A stretch of DNA of 64,000 nucleotides from Trichoplax adhaerens. Lineage: Eukaryota > Placozoa > Uniplacotomia > Trichoplacea > Trichoplacidae. Position numbers and translations under genes: made by a program. The notes beneath the pieces were generated by a model. It was given only the letters and a program-made list of their open reading frames with translations, was not told where the DNA came from and did no database searches. Position 1 is the stretch's first letter. Each line of letters opens with the position of its first letter. The stretch is taken from positions 2,840,106-2,904,105 of the forward strand of contig NW_002060950.1 of NCBI RefSeq assembly GCF_000150275.1. Reading direction: 5' to 3'. Below, piece by piece: positions 39,701 to 50,990 of the stretch.

Positions 39701-42597
39701 CTAGTTATCATGACTAAATATAGAAACTCATTATAAATTATTAGATGGAGTTATATGATAATCCGTTCAGATTTAGATAAATTACTTTCAAATATTCATC
39801 ATAATTACTGATTAAGTTATAAATGATATTTAATGATATAAACGATGGATTATAATTCCTCGAAACTTAATGAAAATGCATTTAATGAGAGATTTTAACT
39901 TAGTATGATTACTTCACATATACCTTATAACCTATCATTACATGTGATCTCTATAAAGAATAATTGTAATATGAATACAATTTATCGATATTTTGAAAGG
40001 GTAGGACTTTAAATAATCTATAATTATAATGCAATGATCAAACTTTTGTTTTATGTCTAGTTGATTTCTTGAATACATTTTATCAACTACGCCTTAAGAT
40101 TTAGTAACTTTCTTTGGCTCTTTTTAATTGGACTTGTATATTCATAGTCTAATAACAAAACTAAAAAAATAGGGCATAAAGTTACTTATATCACGTTATC
40201 ATTAATGATACTAAATATACACCGTATTGCAGACGTAATCAGCCTTGACTCTTAAAAGAATTAATTAAATCGAATACTATATATGTAATCAACTGGACGA
40301 AAATTAACTAAATACTATTAATTCTTATGATCGAAGTTAGTATTAATACTGAAGGCCTCGATTAATGAAGTAAATATCAAAAGCAGTCTAACGAATGAAA
40401 TGATTGGTGATTATGTTATTATAATTATCGAAATAATTGTAATTGAATTTTAGGTATTAATCTTTTCGTGATAGTTTCCTGTAAGGCTGTAACAGTAAGA
40501 TTAGTACAATAGGGTTATGCCTTCTTTGGCGTCTTATATCCTCAACTAAATGATATTTGAGTAATAGTCTCATATTGTGATATGATTCTATATCTATCAG
40601 TAGTACCGCTACGTAGTGCAAACAATATTAGAATAACATGCACCTGTTTCAACATAGTCTGGCTCTGTGGATATTGTAATAATACAATTACTGCTATTGT
40701 TACTATATTTCAAGTCAATGCAAGACTGTCATAATTGCTGATTAGCTAATAATAACGACTAGTTATTTTATTGACATTTTTATATTCCTGTCAAGTATAA
40801 AGATATAACTAACTTACTGTACTTGTGGTCAAGACATAAATAGAAGCCACATTTACATGTTATTGTAGTGGAAAAAGTTAAATCCAGATGAAACAATAAC
40901 AAATAGGTATTGCTTTTAGTATCCGTTGAGTTGATATTTGTTTTTACTATGATTACATCTGAACCTATTGTCTAATTTCCTTCACCTGTTCTTGTTGTCC
41001 TGGTATTTAAGAATTAGCTCAACATTTTGGTTTACAATTAATGGGTCTTCCATCAATGATCTAACTAAAAATAACACATCTGATAATTGATTTACATTTT
41101 GTAGATTGTAATTTTTTAGCTCAGATTTATAGCAGATTTTAGCAGGAACTGAAGTGCAAAGTGATTAAATATTAGTGCTATTGACTTAACATCATCATCG
41201 TTACAGCCTGTCGTTATCATTGTATAGCTTCAACGTAATTTAAACTGCTTTTGGCTCAGGGTGGGGTGATTTTACACATAAGTAGTATAGCAGCATTTGC
41301 GCTACTGCAAGGTTGCTGACACGTATATAGATGCTATAAATTCATATAGTATATCATTTTTAGCTGAAATCCAATCTATGTTTTATAACAGCTAATATTG
41401 TTAATTCTTTAACTGATTTAAAATTTTTAAATTTTAAAAAGAAATTATTCCTGTAGAGAAATATTTAAAACTTATTATTACCTTTAGGTTAAACATCCTA
41501 AAAGTGATGAACAGTTGGCTCGATTAAATAGTGCAATTACCAAAACCTTCGTTTTCAAAGCATTAAATGATGAACAACGTGAATTAGTTATTGACTCAAT
41601 GTACGAGAAGTGTGTGGCTAAAGGTAAGAAATATTAAATATCAAAATCGGGATAATTGATGGCATGCATAGCTGAGCATCATACCGTCTTTATGAATAAT
41701 TATAACAACCGCTTGTATATAGAATAAATGACCGGAAATTAGCATAATGTTATAATGTTACTCCATAATTTTATATCGTTATGTAAATAGGTTATGACGA
41801 TAGTATCAGCTTTCTGTACTCATTCTTACTGTGGGAATTTTTGATACAGTGCACAAAGCTTTATCTAAAGTATATGAAACGATTTATTATCATTAGGAAA
41901 TGACGTTATTCGTCAAGGCGATGATGGCGATAATTTCTATATTGTTGATGCCGGCATTTTTGAAGCCATTGTTAAACGAGACGGCAAAAGTGAAGTTGTC
42001 TTCAAATACGATAATTCTGGTAGCTTTGGCGAGCTAGCATTGATGTACAATACCCCCCGATCGGCCACAGTGCGTGCTTCTACGGACGGTGTACTATGGA
42101 CTTTGAGTGGTGAAATGTTCCGACAAATTGTCTTAAAAGCTGCTCGAAAGAAGAGGGAAGAATTCCGTAAATTGTTACAATCTGTAACCATATTGAAAGA
42201 ACTGAGTACATACGAATTGGAAAATGTTGCGGATGCGTTAATTTTAAAAAAGTATAAGAATGGTGAATGTATCTTTAAGGAAGGTGATCAAGCGTACGAA
42301 TTATACTTTGTATTAGCAGGTGCGGTCGAAATCCGAATGCTTGATAAATCAAACAGACAAAGTGGCCAACAAGTAAAAATAACAGAGTGTCCAGTTGGCA
42401 GTTACTTCGGCGAACTTGCGTGGCTAAAAAAGGATCCTAGGGCAGCATCGGCCTATGCTCTTGGTAATGTAACTTTAGCTGAATTGGACGTTTACGCATT
42501 TGAACGTTTACTCGGCCCTTGTCGCGAAATTATGGAAAGAAATGCCAAGGCATACGAAAAACCATTAATTGAGAAATTTGGCTCGTTGGCAATGTAA
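36742..42597 (+). CDS. PRKAR2: cAMP-dependent protein kinase type II regulatory subunit (5' end not seen)
   Basis: This protein holds the PKA catalytic subunit inactive until cAMP binds. Visible exons: about 36742-36921, 41488-41623, 41897-42597 (stop TAA). In order: an acidic linker with the type II inhibitor/autophosphorylation site RRLSISAE; VKHPKSDEQLARL leading into cyclic-nucleotide-binding domain A with phosphate-binding cassette GSFGELALMYNTPRSAT; and domain B with GSYFGELAWLKKDPRAASAYA and the C-terminal FERLLGPC. The cassette Glu and Arg are present in both sites, so both should bind cAMP. The visible part is about 338 aa against about 400 for RII. The missing part equals the N-terminal dimerisation/docking domain. 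The first visible ATG is at 36766, and the frame runs upstream of it to a possible acceptor (ATTATTAAG) at 36741. The 4.6-kb second intron is far longer than others here. Confidence 0.93.
36922..41487 (+). other. 4.6-kb intron of the PKA regulatory subunit gene
   Basis: Bounded by GTAAGT at 36922 and a TTTAG acceptor at 41487. Strongly AT-rich. I see no nested gene, RNA gene or element inside. Open frames are short and carry no family signal. Confidence 0.7.
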
Positions 42598-45500
42598 AAT
42601 TAAGACTTCAGGACCAATTATATTATCATAATGTTGCAGCTAGTGATGCTGTTAGGGTAGGCAACCATTCCAGCTGTTTCAAATCGACCGTAGTTAGTTT
42701 TATCTACCATAAGAAAGCGATTTTGACACCGACAACATCGACGAAAAATTTAATTTCGACAAGACTATTGGCAATTTCTCGTAAAAAATGTGTATTTGTA
42801 TGTAATATCTTTGTCCTTACATGTAGTATAATTATTTTAGAAATTATCCAACGTGTGGCAATCGATTGCTGAAATTATAAAATTTCGTAGCAAATTTACA
42901 TTACTTTAGAAAATATATCAAGGACATGAATTGTGCTATTATAAAGTGCATTTACGATATCAGTTGATGATCGTTGGTTTGAGGTATTAATGAGCAATTT
43001 AAGGTTTACATACTTTGATGTTGGCCAGCTAATTATTAATGATATTTTTAGTTAGTGACTGTTGATAAAGTATTACGAGTTAAATTTACTTACCAATTGC
43101 TAAATGTCAAGTATTATATTTAATGTTTTGACTGATAAATGATACCATTAACTGCAGTATTTACATGTTAGTATCTTACTGTATACGTGTATTATTTACC
43201 AAGCAAGATGGTACAACGTGATCTAGGCACAAGACTTGGTATTATATTACACCATCATCTTGGAGCTACTTACAGTCTAGACAATGTGATGATACGCTGT
43301 AGTATCTAACGATAACGTTTGTAACTGTAAGCCGTTGATGACAAAGATATTTTCTGGCTATTTTGTCGAGGAATGTATCTGGTTTGTGTATCATGTTTGC
43401 TGTAGTTAGTGAATGTAGCCGCTATAGTATGAGCTGGTATGAATGATTTGTTCCGGATATACAGTAGTCAGTAGTTTACGAGACAAGTTGCTATACAATC
43501 ATACCAGTATTTGTTAAGTACTAATAAAATGTAATCGAGCAAAATTGTATTGGGATATGACGGTAACATTTTCTTACTTGACCTGCTATGATGGAGTGAT
43601 ATATGTGGACTACTAAAACACCAAGGACGTGACAATCTCTACGGTGAAATACCATACTGTATGAGTCCAAACTTGATACTGTACGGCGTATTATAGACTT
43701 ATTGCATAAATTAACATACAAATTGCTTCATTTTGGAATCATGCGGTAATTATGATTTCACTTTTTAGCGTTCAAATCATGAGTGAATACTGCTAATTCT
43801 AAAGCATATGAAATGCGAGTTATTAATTTAATTTCTAATTAGATTATAGCGGTAAAATGTTAAAAAGCGCTGTACATCTATTCATTGCAAAAATGAATAA
43901 TAGGTTAGAAGCGTCGAACGGTATTTTTGATGGATCTTAGTCATTGGGCTGCTTTTCGTCCGACTGTCATACTAAATGCTGAGCACGCTACTAGATTTAA
44001 AGAACATAGCAATGGCACCGTTGTGAGATTCAGCATTTTGCGTACATAACGTTATGAAACTCCGTATGTTGATGTGCCCTCGATTCCCCAATCAATATGA
44101 GCATTCAGGACTGATAGAGGTACTGTAGGAGAAAAAGCCTCACTTATACGTATATTTTCATGCATATACTCTGCCGCAGGAAGCATATATAGTAAGATAA
44201 TCTACCTGTAAATTTTCTTTTAACGTACTGCTTTGTGCTGAATACGACAATTTCATTTGAACGGGAAATTAAGTAATGTATATAATTGGTCTAAAACTAA
44301 ATGCAGCGGTTCTAACCCTATTACTGTACCGATAATTTCCCAACCCGCCCATTAATCCTATTGATAATTCCCCTACCCTAAAAATTATTAAAATAATTTT
44401 TTCAACAATTTTAACAAAAAATAGCTTTAACATGAATGAACTCGAAAATTAAGGTAGTACAGAGGTATAGGCTAGATGAGCATAAGCCTGCAGTGTAACT
44501 GACTGACTGTCCTGCAACAAAATCGAATTTGACAAAGGCATATAAGCATATTTTAACTCCTTAGTATGAAATTACTGTTCCATATTAGTTTCTAAAATTT
44601 ACCGATAAAGATTAAAAATGAAAATAGTGACTAGTTGATCACAAGAGTTGACCATAGATTTTACGAGTGGCTAAGGAATGCATTTAATTGTGAATCTGTC
44701 TCAAATTGCGGTTATGCTTGCTCATTATGGCTAGTGAAAACATATTTAATCTGTGATAATCATAGACTCTAATAATTAATAACTATAATGCGCGTAGTAG
44801 TAAAGTATAATATTAAATTTAAGAAAAATCAACCGGCGACTAAGTGATCCGATACTTGTCTATCGGGTAATTAATGAAAAGGGAAACTTAATAATAATTC
44901 AAGTAAACAGTTCGCATAAATCATTGTTTTTATCAAAAGACGAATGGATTGAGAAGTAAGTTCTGGAAGATAACTTGCCTGTGCAACGGTAGCGATCTGA
45001 GCTTACACTAAATGTTGTGGCTACGTAAATAATGACCACTTGCAAGAATAAATTAGTAATTCTAAGGTTTAAAGTTAAAAATTACTTTTGATCAGATTTT
45101 AACGGTAAGAGTATAACCATGTTATTTCTTGCAATTTTTCTTTAGTTCGATAAATAAAATAAAAAAGACTACCATCAAGTGTATTATTGAGATTCACTTT
45201 ATCGGTTTTGCTTAATAATTGCCAATCTGCTTGATAGCGAATGACCAATTTTTTTATTTTTCGTTACGAGCCATAGACATTAAAGATACATAATAGTTTA
45301 TTGTGCAAAAACTAATCAATGCAGCAATCAAAAGGTGTAGCATTCACTGCTGTATATGAATAGTATAAGTAACAGTGTGAAATATTTGTGATTACTAGCT
45401 ACTTTTTTTATCTAATAAATGATAATTAAAACAACAGCTTTGGTTGAAACTTTCAATTTATCGTAAGCTTGAGTCTAAAGTAAAGGCTGTAATTATTATT

Positions 45501-45683
45501 ATAATTATAAGGAAGCGTTAGTATAAGCTGTAAAATAGTTCATTTGTTAGGCTAATTCATTTCTCTCGATTGATTAGCTATGATAACGCGTTCTGGTTGT
45601 AATAACTTTTTGCTTGAAATAATCTATGAGTTAGGTACCGGTATCTAGTCCAAAATAGCTAAGCTGCATCATCATCGAACTTA
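42598..45683. other. Intergenic region after the PKA subunit
   Basis: PKA subunit 3' UTR followed by AT-rich sequence without a supported exon. No repeats of note. Confidence 0.5.
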
Positions 45684-46301
45684 TCAAGCACTTCTAATCC
45701 AATCATTAGATTTTGCCTCATATGCATCGTCCCAATCGAAAGAGGTCTTTTGCTGTTGCATAGAAGTACTGATCCAATTACTCGATTTTGCTTCATACGC
45801 ATCGTCCCAATCGAAAGAGTTCTTTTGCTGTTGCAGTGAAGTGCCTGCCCAATCATTCGATTTTGCTTGATAGGCATCGTCCCAATTGAAAGAAGTCTTT
45901 TGCTGTTGTGAAACAGGCCCTACGAAAGCGTTCGATTTTCCTTGATAGGCATCATCCCAATCGAAAGAAGTCTTTTGCTGTTGTGAAGCAGGCCCTACTA
46001 AAGCGTTCGATTTTCCTTGATAGGCATCATCCCAATCGAAAGAAGTCTTTTGCTGTTGTGAAGCAGGCCCTACTAAAGCGTTCGATTTTCCTTGATAGGC
46101 ATCATCCCAATCGAAAGAAGTCTTTTGCTGTTGTGAAGCAGGCCCTACTAAAGCGTTCGATTTTCCTTGATAGGCATCATCCCAATCGAAAGAAGTCTTT
46201 TGCTGTTGAACAAAATTACCTAATGCAGCATGTGAAAGGTGTCTAGCAAAGCCGGTTGAAATTATGTAAGCGTACCATATAATCATTACCTTGCCCCACA
46301 T
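45684..46301 (-). CDS. Secreted 25-aa tandem-repeat protein, candidate peptide precursor
   Basis: I recognise no family. The frame is open for 205 codons from ATG 46301. It begins MWGKVMIIWYAYIISTGFA, a good signal peptide, then a short spacer (RHLSHAALGNFV) and seven repeats with the core QQQKTSFDWDDAYQGKSNA, ending at a stop with no C-terminal domain. Repeats 1-4 have AYQGK followed by S; repeats 5-7 have AYQAK or AYEAK and diverge in their last ten residues. Each unit has Lys before TSFDW and Lys after AYQG. If Lys were a processing site, repeats 1-4 would yield TSFDWDDAYQ with Gly as amide donor. That is inference; no dibasic site is present. The frame extends to 46334 but without an earlier ATG. 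The reverse strand of the repeats is partly open but lacks a signal peptide. Confidence 0.72.
   Translation of the reverse strand: MWGKVMIIWYAYIISTGFARHLSHAALGNFVQQQKTSFDWDDAYQGKSNALVGPASQQQKTSFDWDDAYQGKSNALVGPASQQQKTSFDWDDAYQGKSNALVGPASQQQKTSFDWDDAYQGKSNAFVGPVSQQQKTSFNWDDAYQAKSNDWAGTSLQQQKNSFDWDDAYEAKSSNWISTSMQQQKTSFDWDDAYEAKSNDWIRSA
45695..46208 (-). repeat. 75-bp tandem repeat array inside the secreted-repeat gene
   Basis: Seven units of 75 bp (25 codons). The three units at about 45984-46208 are almost identical in DNA, the next (about 45909-45983) differs by a few bases, and the three toward the 3' end of the gene (low coordinates) are more diverged. The pattern suggests recent expansion at the N-terminal side. 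The length is a multiple of three, so copy-number change keeps the frame. Confidence 0.9.
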
Positions 46302-47707
46302 ATTTGCTAAAAATGCTGATTTACTCCAATTCAAACCTGAAGTTATAAAGAATCGCTGTTATGAGTGTGGGTTTAAGCTAGCTAATCAAGTCAATCAATA
46401 AGTTTGTCTTATATATGCTTATTTTATGTGGTAGTTAAATTAAAATTATACCAACGATTACCGATTACGTCTTTTATTCATATTGATATAATATGGTCTT
46501 GTTAATAGAATTAAGTAATTGCAAAGTTCAATCTTAATGACAATTAGAATAGAATATAACCTGTTCACAAGTTGTAGTATACTCAAATACGAGGATAATG
46601 TAGATGATGCGTTTAGCTGAATAAATGGACGTTTTTAGCAGGCTTCATTTAGTGCTGCTATTTCTATGATCTTAATCTACATTGTTTACCGTCCAAAATT
46701 AGAATTTTAGATGTTAATCAAAATACTATTTGTAGCATTGAATAAGCATTCTTACAATAACTAAATATCTAATTATGTATTGCTCATCCAATAATTAAGT
46801 TAGCTAATTGCTAGTTACTTATGTAAGATATTAGTCAATATTACAGAATCTCGGTATTTTAGTAACATAATAGAAATATAACATGCTTCCATCTGGTTAA
46901 CATTGATATTAAATCTAAATCTAAATATAGCTGATTAGCTTAATTTTAAATCTTCTTTAAACAAAGATATTCTAGTTAATTGTGAATTTTAAATATTTAT
47001 TAATGCTTCAAATATTACGTCTATTCCTAAATGTCCAGTTATATATATTATATAGGATTTTCATTCAATTTTAATTTAGATATTCACTCCGGAGATAATT
47101 TCATTATTGAGTTACGAATTGAGTCGTTTTGATTTTTGTACTATGGAGAATTTTAGTACAAGTTAAATTCATAAACAAATTTAATCGCATAAACATCTGC
47201 TCTCGAAGATAACCGCTACAAATCAGTTAACGCTTGGTATTTGAAGTACTACATATGCTTCCAATAATTTTTCAGCATGTAACTACACTATTCTTAGTAA
47301 TCATGTAAAATTTAGTTTTAGTTGGGCAACCCAGCTGTAAATTGAGTCGCTACTTCAGTTTTTCCTCAGCAATACGTTATAAAATTTTGATACTAATCAA
47401 CGCCAGTTGCCATAATGATATATGATATATGTATATTGATAGCGATATCTTTGTGCGGTTAAATTTGTTAATTATTATATTGCACCTTTCTAGGGCTGTA
47501 ACTGTGGACTAGGAATAAAGTTATGAGTAGCTCTATGACCTCATGTTTCATTCTCGATCCATAAGTATAAAACATGACTTCCTAGTAGATCTAAACACTG
47601 AATCAGACCTAAATTGTCCATACCTATAAGCTTAATGAAATTATGGTCAAATCTTCTTTAAAATCTGATTGATCATTTCGTAACTAGATTAATCAATGCG
47701 TAGGATT

Positions 47708-48050
47708 ACCGTGTCCTCTTATAAAGATGAAAATTAATATTAGCTTGCTTACTTGCTTGTTACAAATAAGGAAGCTGATCAAGGATTTACTGATGTGTCC
47801 AAGTACTCATGCCTTGATTATAATTTTTAAGCTACCCTGTAACGATGAAAATTGAAATTACTGTACCTTGCAAATTATAAATAGGAGCAGTAGATCAATA
47901 TTTTAATAATTCTTCGCATTACTAATAACTTGATTACTATGCCACTTAGCAAACATGAAAATTGAAATTCGCTTGTTTACTGTAAATAAGAGAAAACGGA
48001 TTAACATTGCGGTATCTTTTCGTATCAATCTTTTATCTTGTCAGCTACGA
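47708..48050. repeat. Degenerate tandem repeat, about 120-bp period
   Basis: Three diverged units, starting near 47708, 47830 and 47945, share the order ATGAAAATTGAAATT (or ATGAAAATTAATATT), then a CTTG-containing stretch and AAATAAG, then a GATCAA or GATTAA word. The rest is eroded. Confidence 0.45.
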
Positions 48051-48973
48051 GTGAGATGATGTTTTCATGATATCATCCAAATTTTATTCCTTCTAGTCAT
48101 TATTACCGTAAGTATTAAATTTCAAATGCTATTCCACTAAGTATAAGCGAGAGACTTTGATATCAGCATATAAATCTTAAATATTACTAATTTAGAAACT
48201 ATAAAGGGGTAAAGATATCACAAACCCTGTAACAAGTAGAAACTTAGACCAGGAGCAGCAAAAATTATTAATGCCTGTTACCAAGATGTATTGTTACTGA
48301 GCTTCATAATGATATAAATTTAATACTCCCTGGCTATTTAGCTCCTCAGGAATTCTAGTAATAGATAAATAGATGGATCTATTGATGGTTATAATAGACC
48401 AAATTTATAATACCACGCGTTTATTTCTTAGCCATTATACATCTCCAATTCACTATGATGAAGAATATGAAGACACTGCAGTTAATTGATAGAAAGCATC
48501 ACTGACTATCCGTGTCTGATCTTCAAAATTAATTATCCTAAACTCTATCATAGCATTATTTGTTACTATTTGCTTACTTAAGAATTAGTATCAGTGAGTT
48601 TGAAGTAGATTAAATGTTTAATTCTTGAATTTATTCATAAGCGGTCTCATATCTCTAATTAAATAGAGCGAATGATATAATTAATACTAAGGTACCGTAT
48701 GGAAGACTTTTTTAACGGAAAGTAATCGAAATTTTATATCTACATCCAAGATTTAGTGTGACTGAGCTCGATATAGCGCAGATCTATTACCTGCATCTTT
48801 AAGATTAGGCATCAAAAGATTTCATGATAAATCAGTTTATAACGTCCTGAAATGCTGTTTCACTGCCAGATATCTTCAATTTAATACTGTATCTGCATAT
48901 TTAGAGATTATTATCAAAAATTTCTCACAAACTATATAGATACAAGATTAGGGATTTATTCAGGAGATGCATC

Positions 48974-49011
48974 ATGGACTACTAGATATACCTGTACATC
49001 TAGTAGTCCAT
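48974..49011. repeat. Perfect inverted repeat, 14-bp arms and 10-nt loop
   Basis: ATGGACTACTAGAT at 48974-48987 is exactly complementary to ATCTAGTAGTCCAT at 48998-49011. The TAGTAGTCC core recurs in the hairpin at 60835-60870, so the two may be relics of one small palindromic element. Confidence 0.85.
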
Positions 49012-49604
49012 AGCTGCAGCTCACATATAATTCAGAGATATGAGCATGGGTAGTTACTGTTACTAGAAGAAGAAAATAATACCTAAACGTATTTCAATAC
49101 ACAGTTACCACGGCATCATTTACAACGCTCTACCGTGGTATAATCATGCAACATATTAATCTTGGTATTAAAATGTAGATACACTTTATTTAATGCTATA
49201 GTTTGTTAAGCACCGTTGTCATAATTTTAAATTATGAGGATCAAAGAGCTACTAAATTACACAATATCTAAGTCCCAAATTTACCCAATATGGTACATAT
49301 CAGGAGATAGGCTAAACTATGGACCCTGTGGATGAAGATTTTGATATAATTACGGTACTTGTTCAGACTATTGCTCAGTAGTTATTGTCTAATCTTTTAA
49401 ATATGTTGATAATGCAGATATACTCACTACTAATTCCATGCAAAACTATGAGTTTTCAAATACGATCATAGAATTACTTATTATACAAAATTTAGCTAAC
49501 TCTGTGTTACTTTAAATAGAAATTTGCCAGAGGATTTTCATCTAGAGTTAAGCTAAACGTTGGTCATCTATGCTTTTTGCCTGTAGCTCATGTATAAGAA
49601 AAAT

Positions 49605-49860
49605 AGAGCTACTAATTATTGTATTGAACTATGAGTCCATAGAAATAGTGAAGCAACTGTTATATACTATTATTAAAATGTAGTCTGTGTATAAAAAAGG
49701 TGCTAATAATTACTGTCTAGAATTATAAATCTATTGAAAATGTAGAAAGTATAAGATATTACGAAATTGCTCTTCATGGTTAAGGAAAATGGGTACTGCT
49801 CTAATTATTATCTTGAACTGTAAATCTATGGATAATAAGTAGAAAATGTTCAATATTATT
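49605..49860. repeat. Degenerate tandem repeat, about 95-98-bp period
   Basis: Units starting near 49605, 49703 and 49798 share GCT(A)CTAATTATT, then TTGAACT(A/G)T(G)A, then TCTAT(G/T)GA and a GTAGAAA-like word. All are diverged and none is coding. Confidence 0.45.
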
Positions 49861-50471
49861 AAAGTTATAGCGTCTAGACATGCATATAGTTCATCATTTC
49901 CTAGGCGAAATCTTAATATCTTCAGCATTTCAATATTAACTTTCTTCCACAAATAAAAATTATCAATCTTTGTTGTGTTCACAAGCTACATATTTATTGA
50001 TGATTAATGGTAGGTTTAAACGCCACTGATATAACATACGATATGTACGCTAGTTTAAAGATCGCAAAGCATAATATCATACTAATAGCTTTTGCTAGAT
50101 GTTTATCATCTCTAGCGAATGCTTACGCAAATATTAGTCGTTAAACATCACGTAGAGGAAATACAATATGGCTATTAGTATAATTTAATACAGCTACTTC
50201 ATAGAGTTATGATCGACTAGCATAAAGAAAGGAAATATAGGTTATGTGCTATCATCATCTTTAACAACCACTAATACTTAAGGCTACTAAACGTATGTGG
50301 CTTAAGAAGAGCCCCAGAGTCTAAATAACACGATGGAAATCAAATACTATTGAAATTATTTTGGGAATAGTGTCAGGATTAGTTAGTCTAGTTAGTTGTC
50401 CATCATGTTTCTGATATAAGTGAGCCAGAATTGAATCTAGCATAAGGGCCTATTGCTATATTATGTTTTAA

Positions 50472-50990
50472 TTACCCAGAATAACTTTGAAGCAATTTAG
50501 CTAGGGGAGCATAGCGTTGTGGATCTGTACGCATTAAAAACGTCAAAATCTGGATGATTTTATCACAACCACAGTTTGATTGGAGCAATGGGGTACCAGG
50601 TCCTCTTGATTCAAGCAATGGTGTGCCAGGTCCTCTTGATTCAAGTAATGGGGTACCAGGTCCTCTTGATTCAAGTAATGGGGTACCAGGTCCTCTGGAT
50701 TCAAGCAATGGTGTACCAGGTCCTCTGGATTCAAGCAATGGTGTACCAGGTCCTCTAGATTCAAGCAATGGTGTGCCGGGTCCTCTAGATTCAAGTAATG
50801 GGGTACCAGGTCCTCTGGATTCAAGTAATGGAGTACCAGGTCCTCTGGATTCAAGTAATGGTGTACCAGGTCCTCTGGATTCAAGCAATGGCGTGCCAGG
50901 TCCTCTCGATTCTAGAGCAAGGGGAACTGCAAATGCAAGGTCGTGGGAAACGAGCAAAGTAACCATCAACATACACAAGAGCTTGGCCAT
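50472..50990 (-). CDS. Secreted 10-aa tandem-repeat protein, candidate peptide precursor
   Basis: No family recognised. The 172-aa protein starts at ATG 50990 with a clean signal peptide (MAKLLCMLMVTLLVSHDLAFA), then VPLAL, eleven perfect copies of ESRGPGTPLL (the last L shared with the next segment), then a unique C-terminal domain of about 36 aa beginning QSNCGCDKIIQILTFLM and ending PLAKLLQSYSG. That domain has two Cys and looks helical. One Arg per unit would allow release of GPGTPLLESR-type decapeptides if Arg were cleaved. Signal peptide, identical short units and a non-repeated tail match the layout of peptide precursors; a structural or mucus protein is the alternative. The eleven units differ in DNA at several third positions but never in protein. 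The opposite strand is also open through the repeats (50554-50997), but that product has no signal peptide. Confidence 0.8.
   Translation of the reverse strand: MAKLLCMLMVTLLVSHDLAFAVPLALESRGPGTPLLESRGPGTPLLESRGPGTPLLESRGPGTPLLESRGPGTPLLESRGPGTPLLESRGPGTPLLESRGPGTPLLESRGPGTPLLESRGPGTPLLESRGPGTPLLQSNCGCDKIIQILTFLMRTDPQRYAPLAKLLQSYSG
50585..50914 (-). repeat. 30-bp tandem repeat array, 11 units
   Basis: Eleven exact 30-bp units without indels. Variable sites fall only at third positions of the minus-strand codons. The Ser and Thr codons each use all four third bases among the copies. This is older and more varied at DNA level than the 75-bp array near 46 kb. Confidence 0.95.

Larger units (their letters stand above)
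46302..50471. other. Intergenic region between the two repeat-protein genes
   Basis: About 4.2 kb, very AT-rich, with no supported exon. It holds two families of degenerate tandem repeats (about 47708-48050 and 49605-49860) and a perfect 14-bp-arm hairpin at 48974-49011, each listed separately. Confidence 0.5.

Noticed and set aside
45908-46246. Plus-strand open frame through the 75-bp repeats (RKRSIFLDRHHPNRKKSF units)
   Set aside because: Antisense shadow of the minus-strand repeat protein; it has no signal peptide or unique domain.
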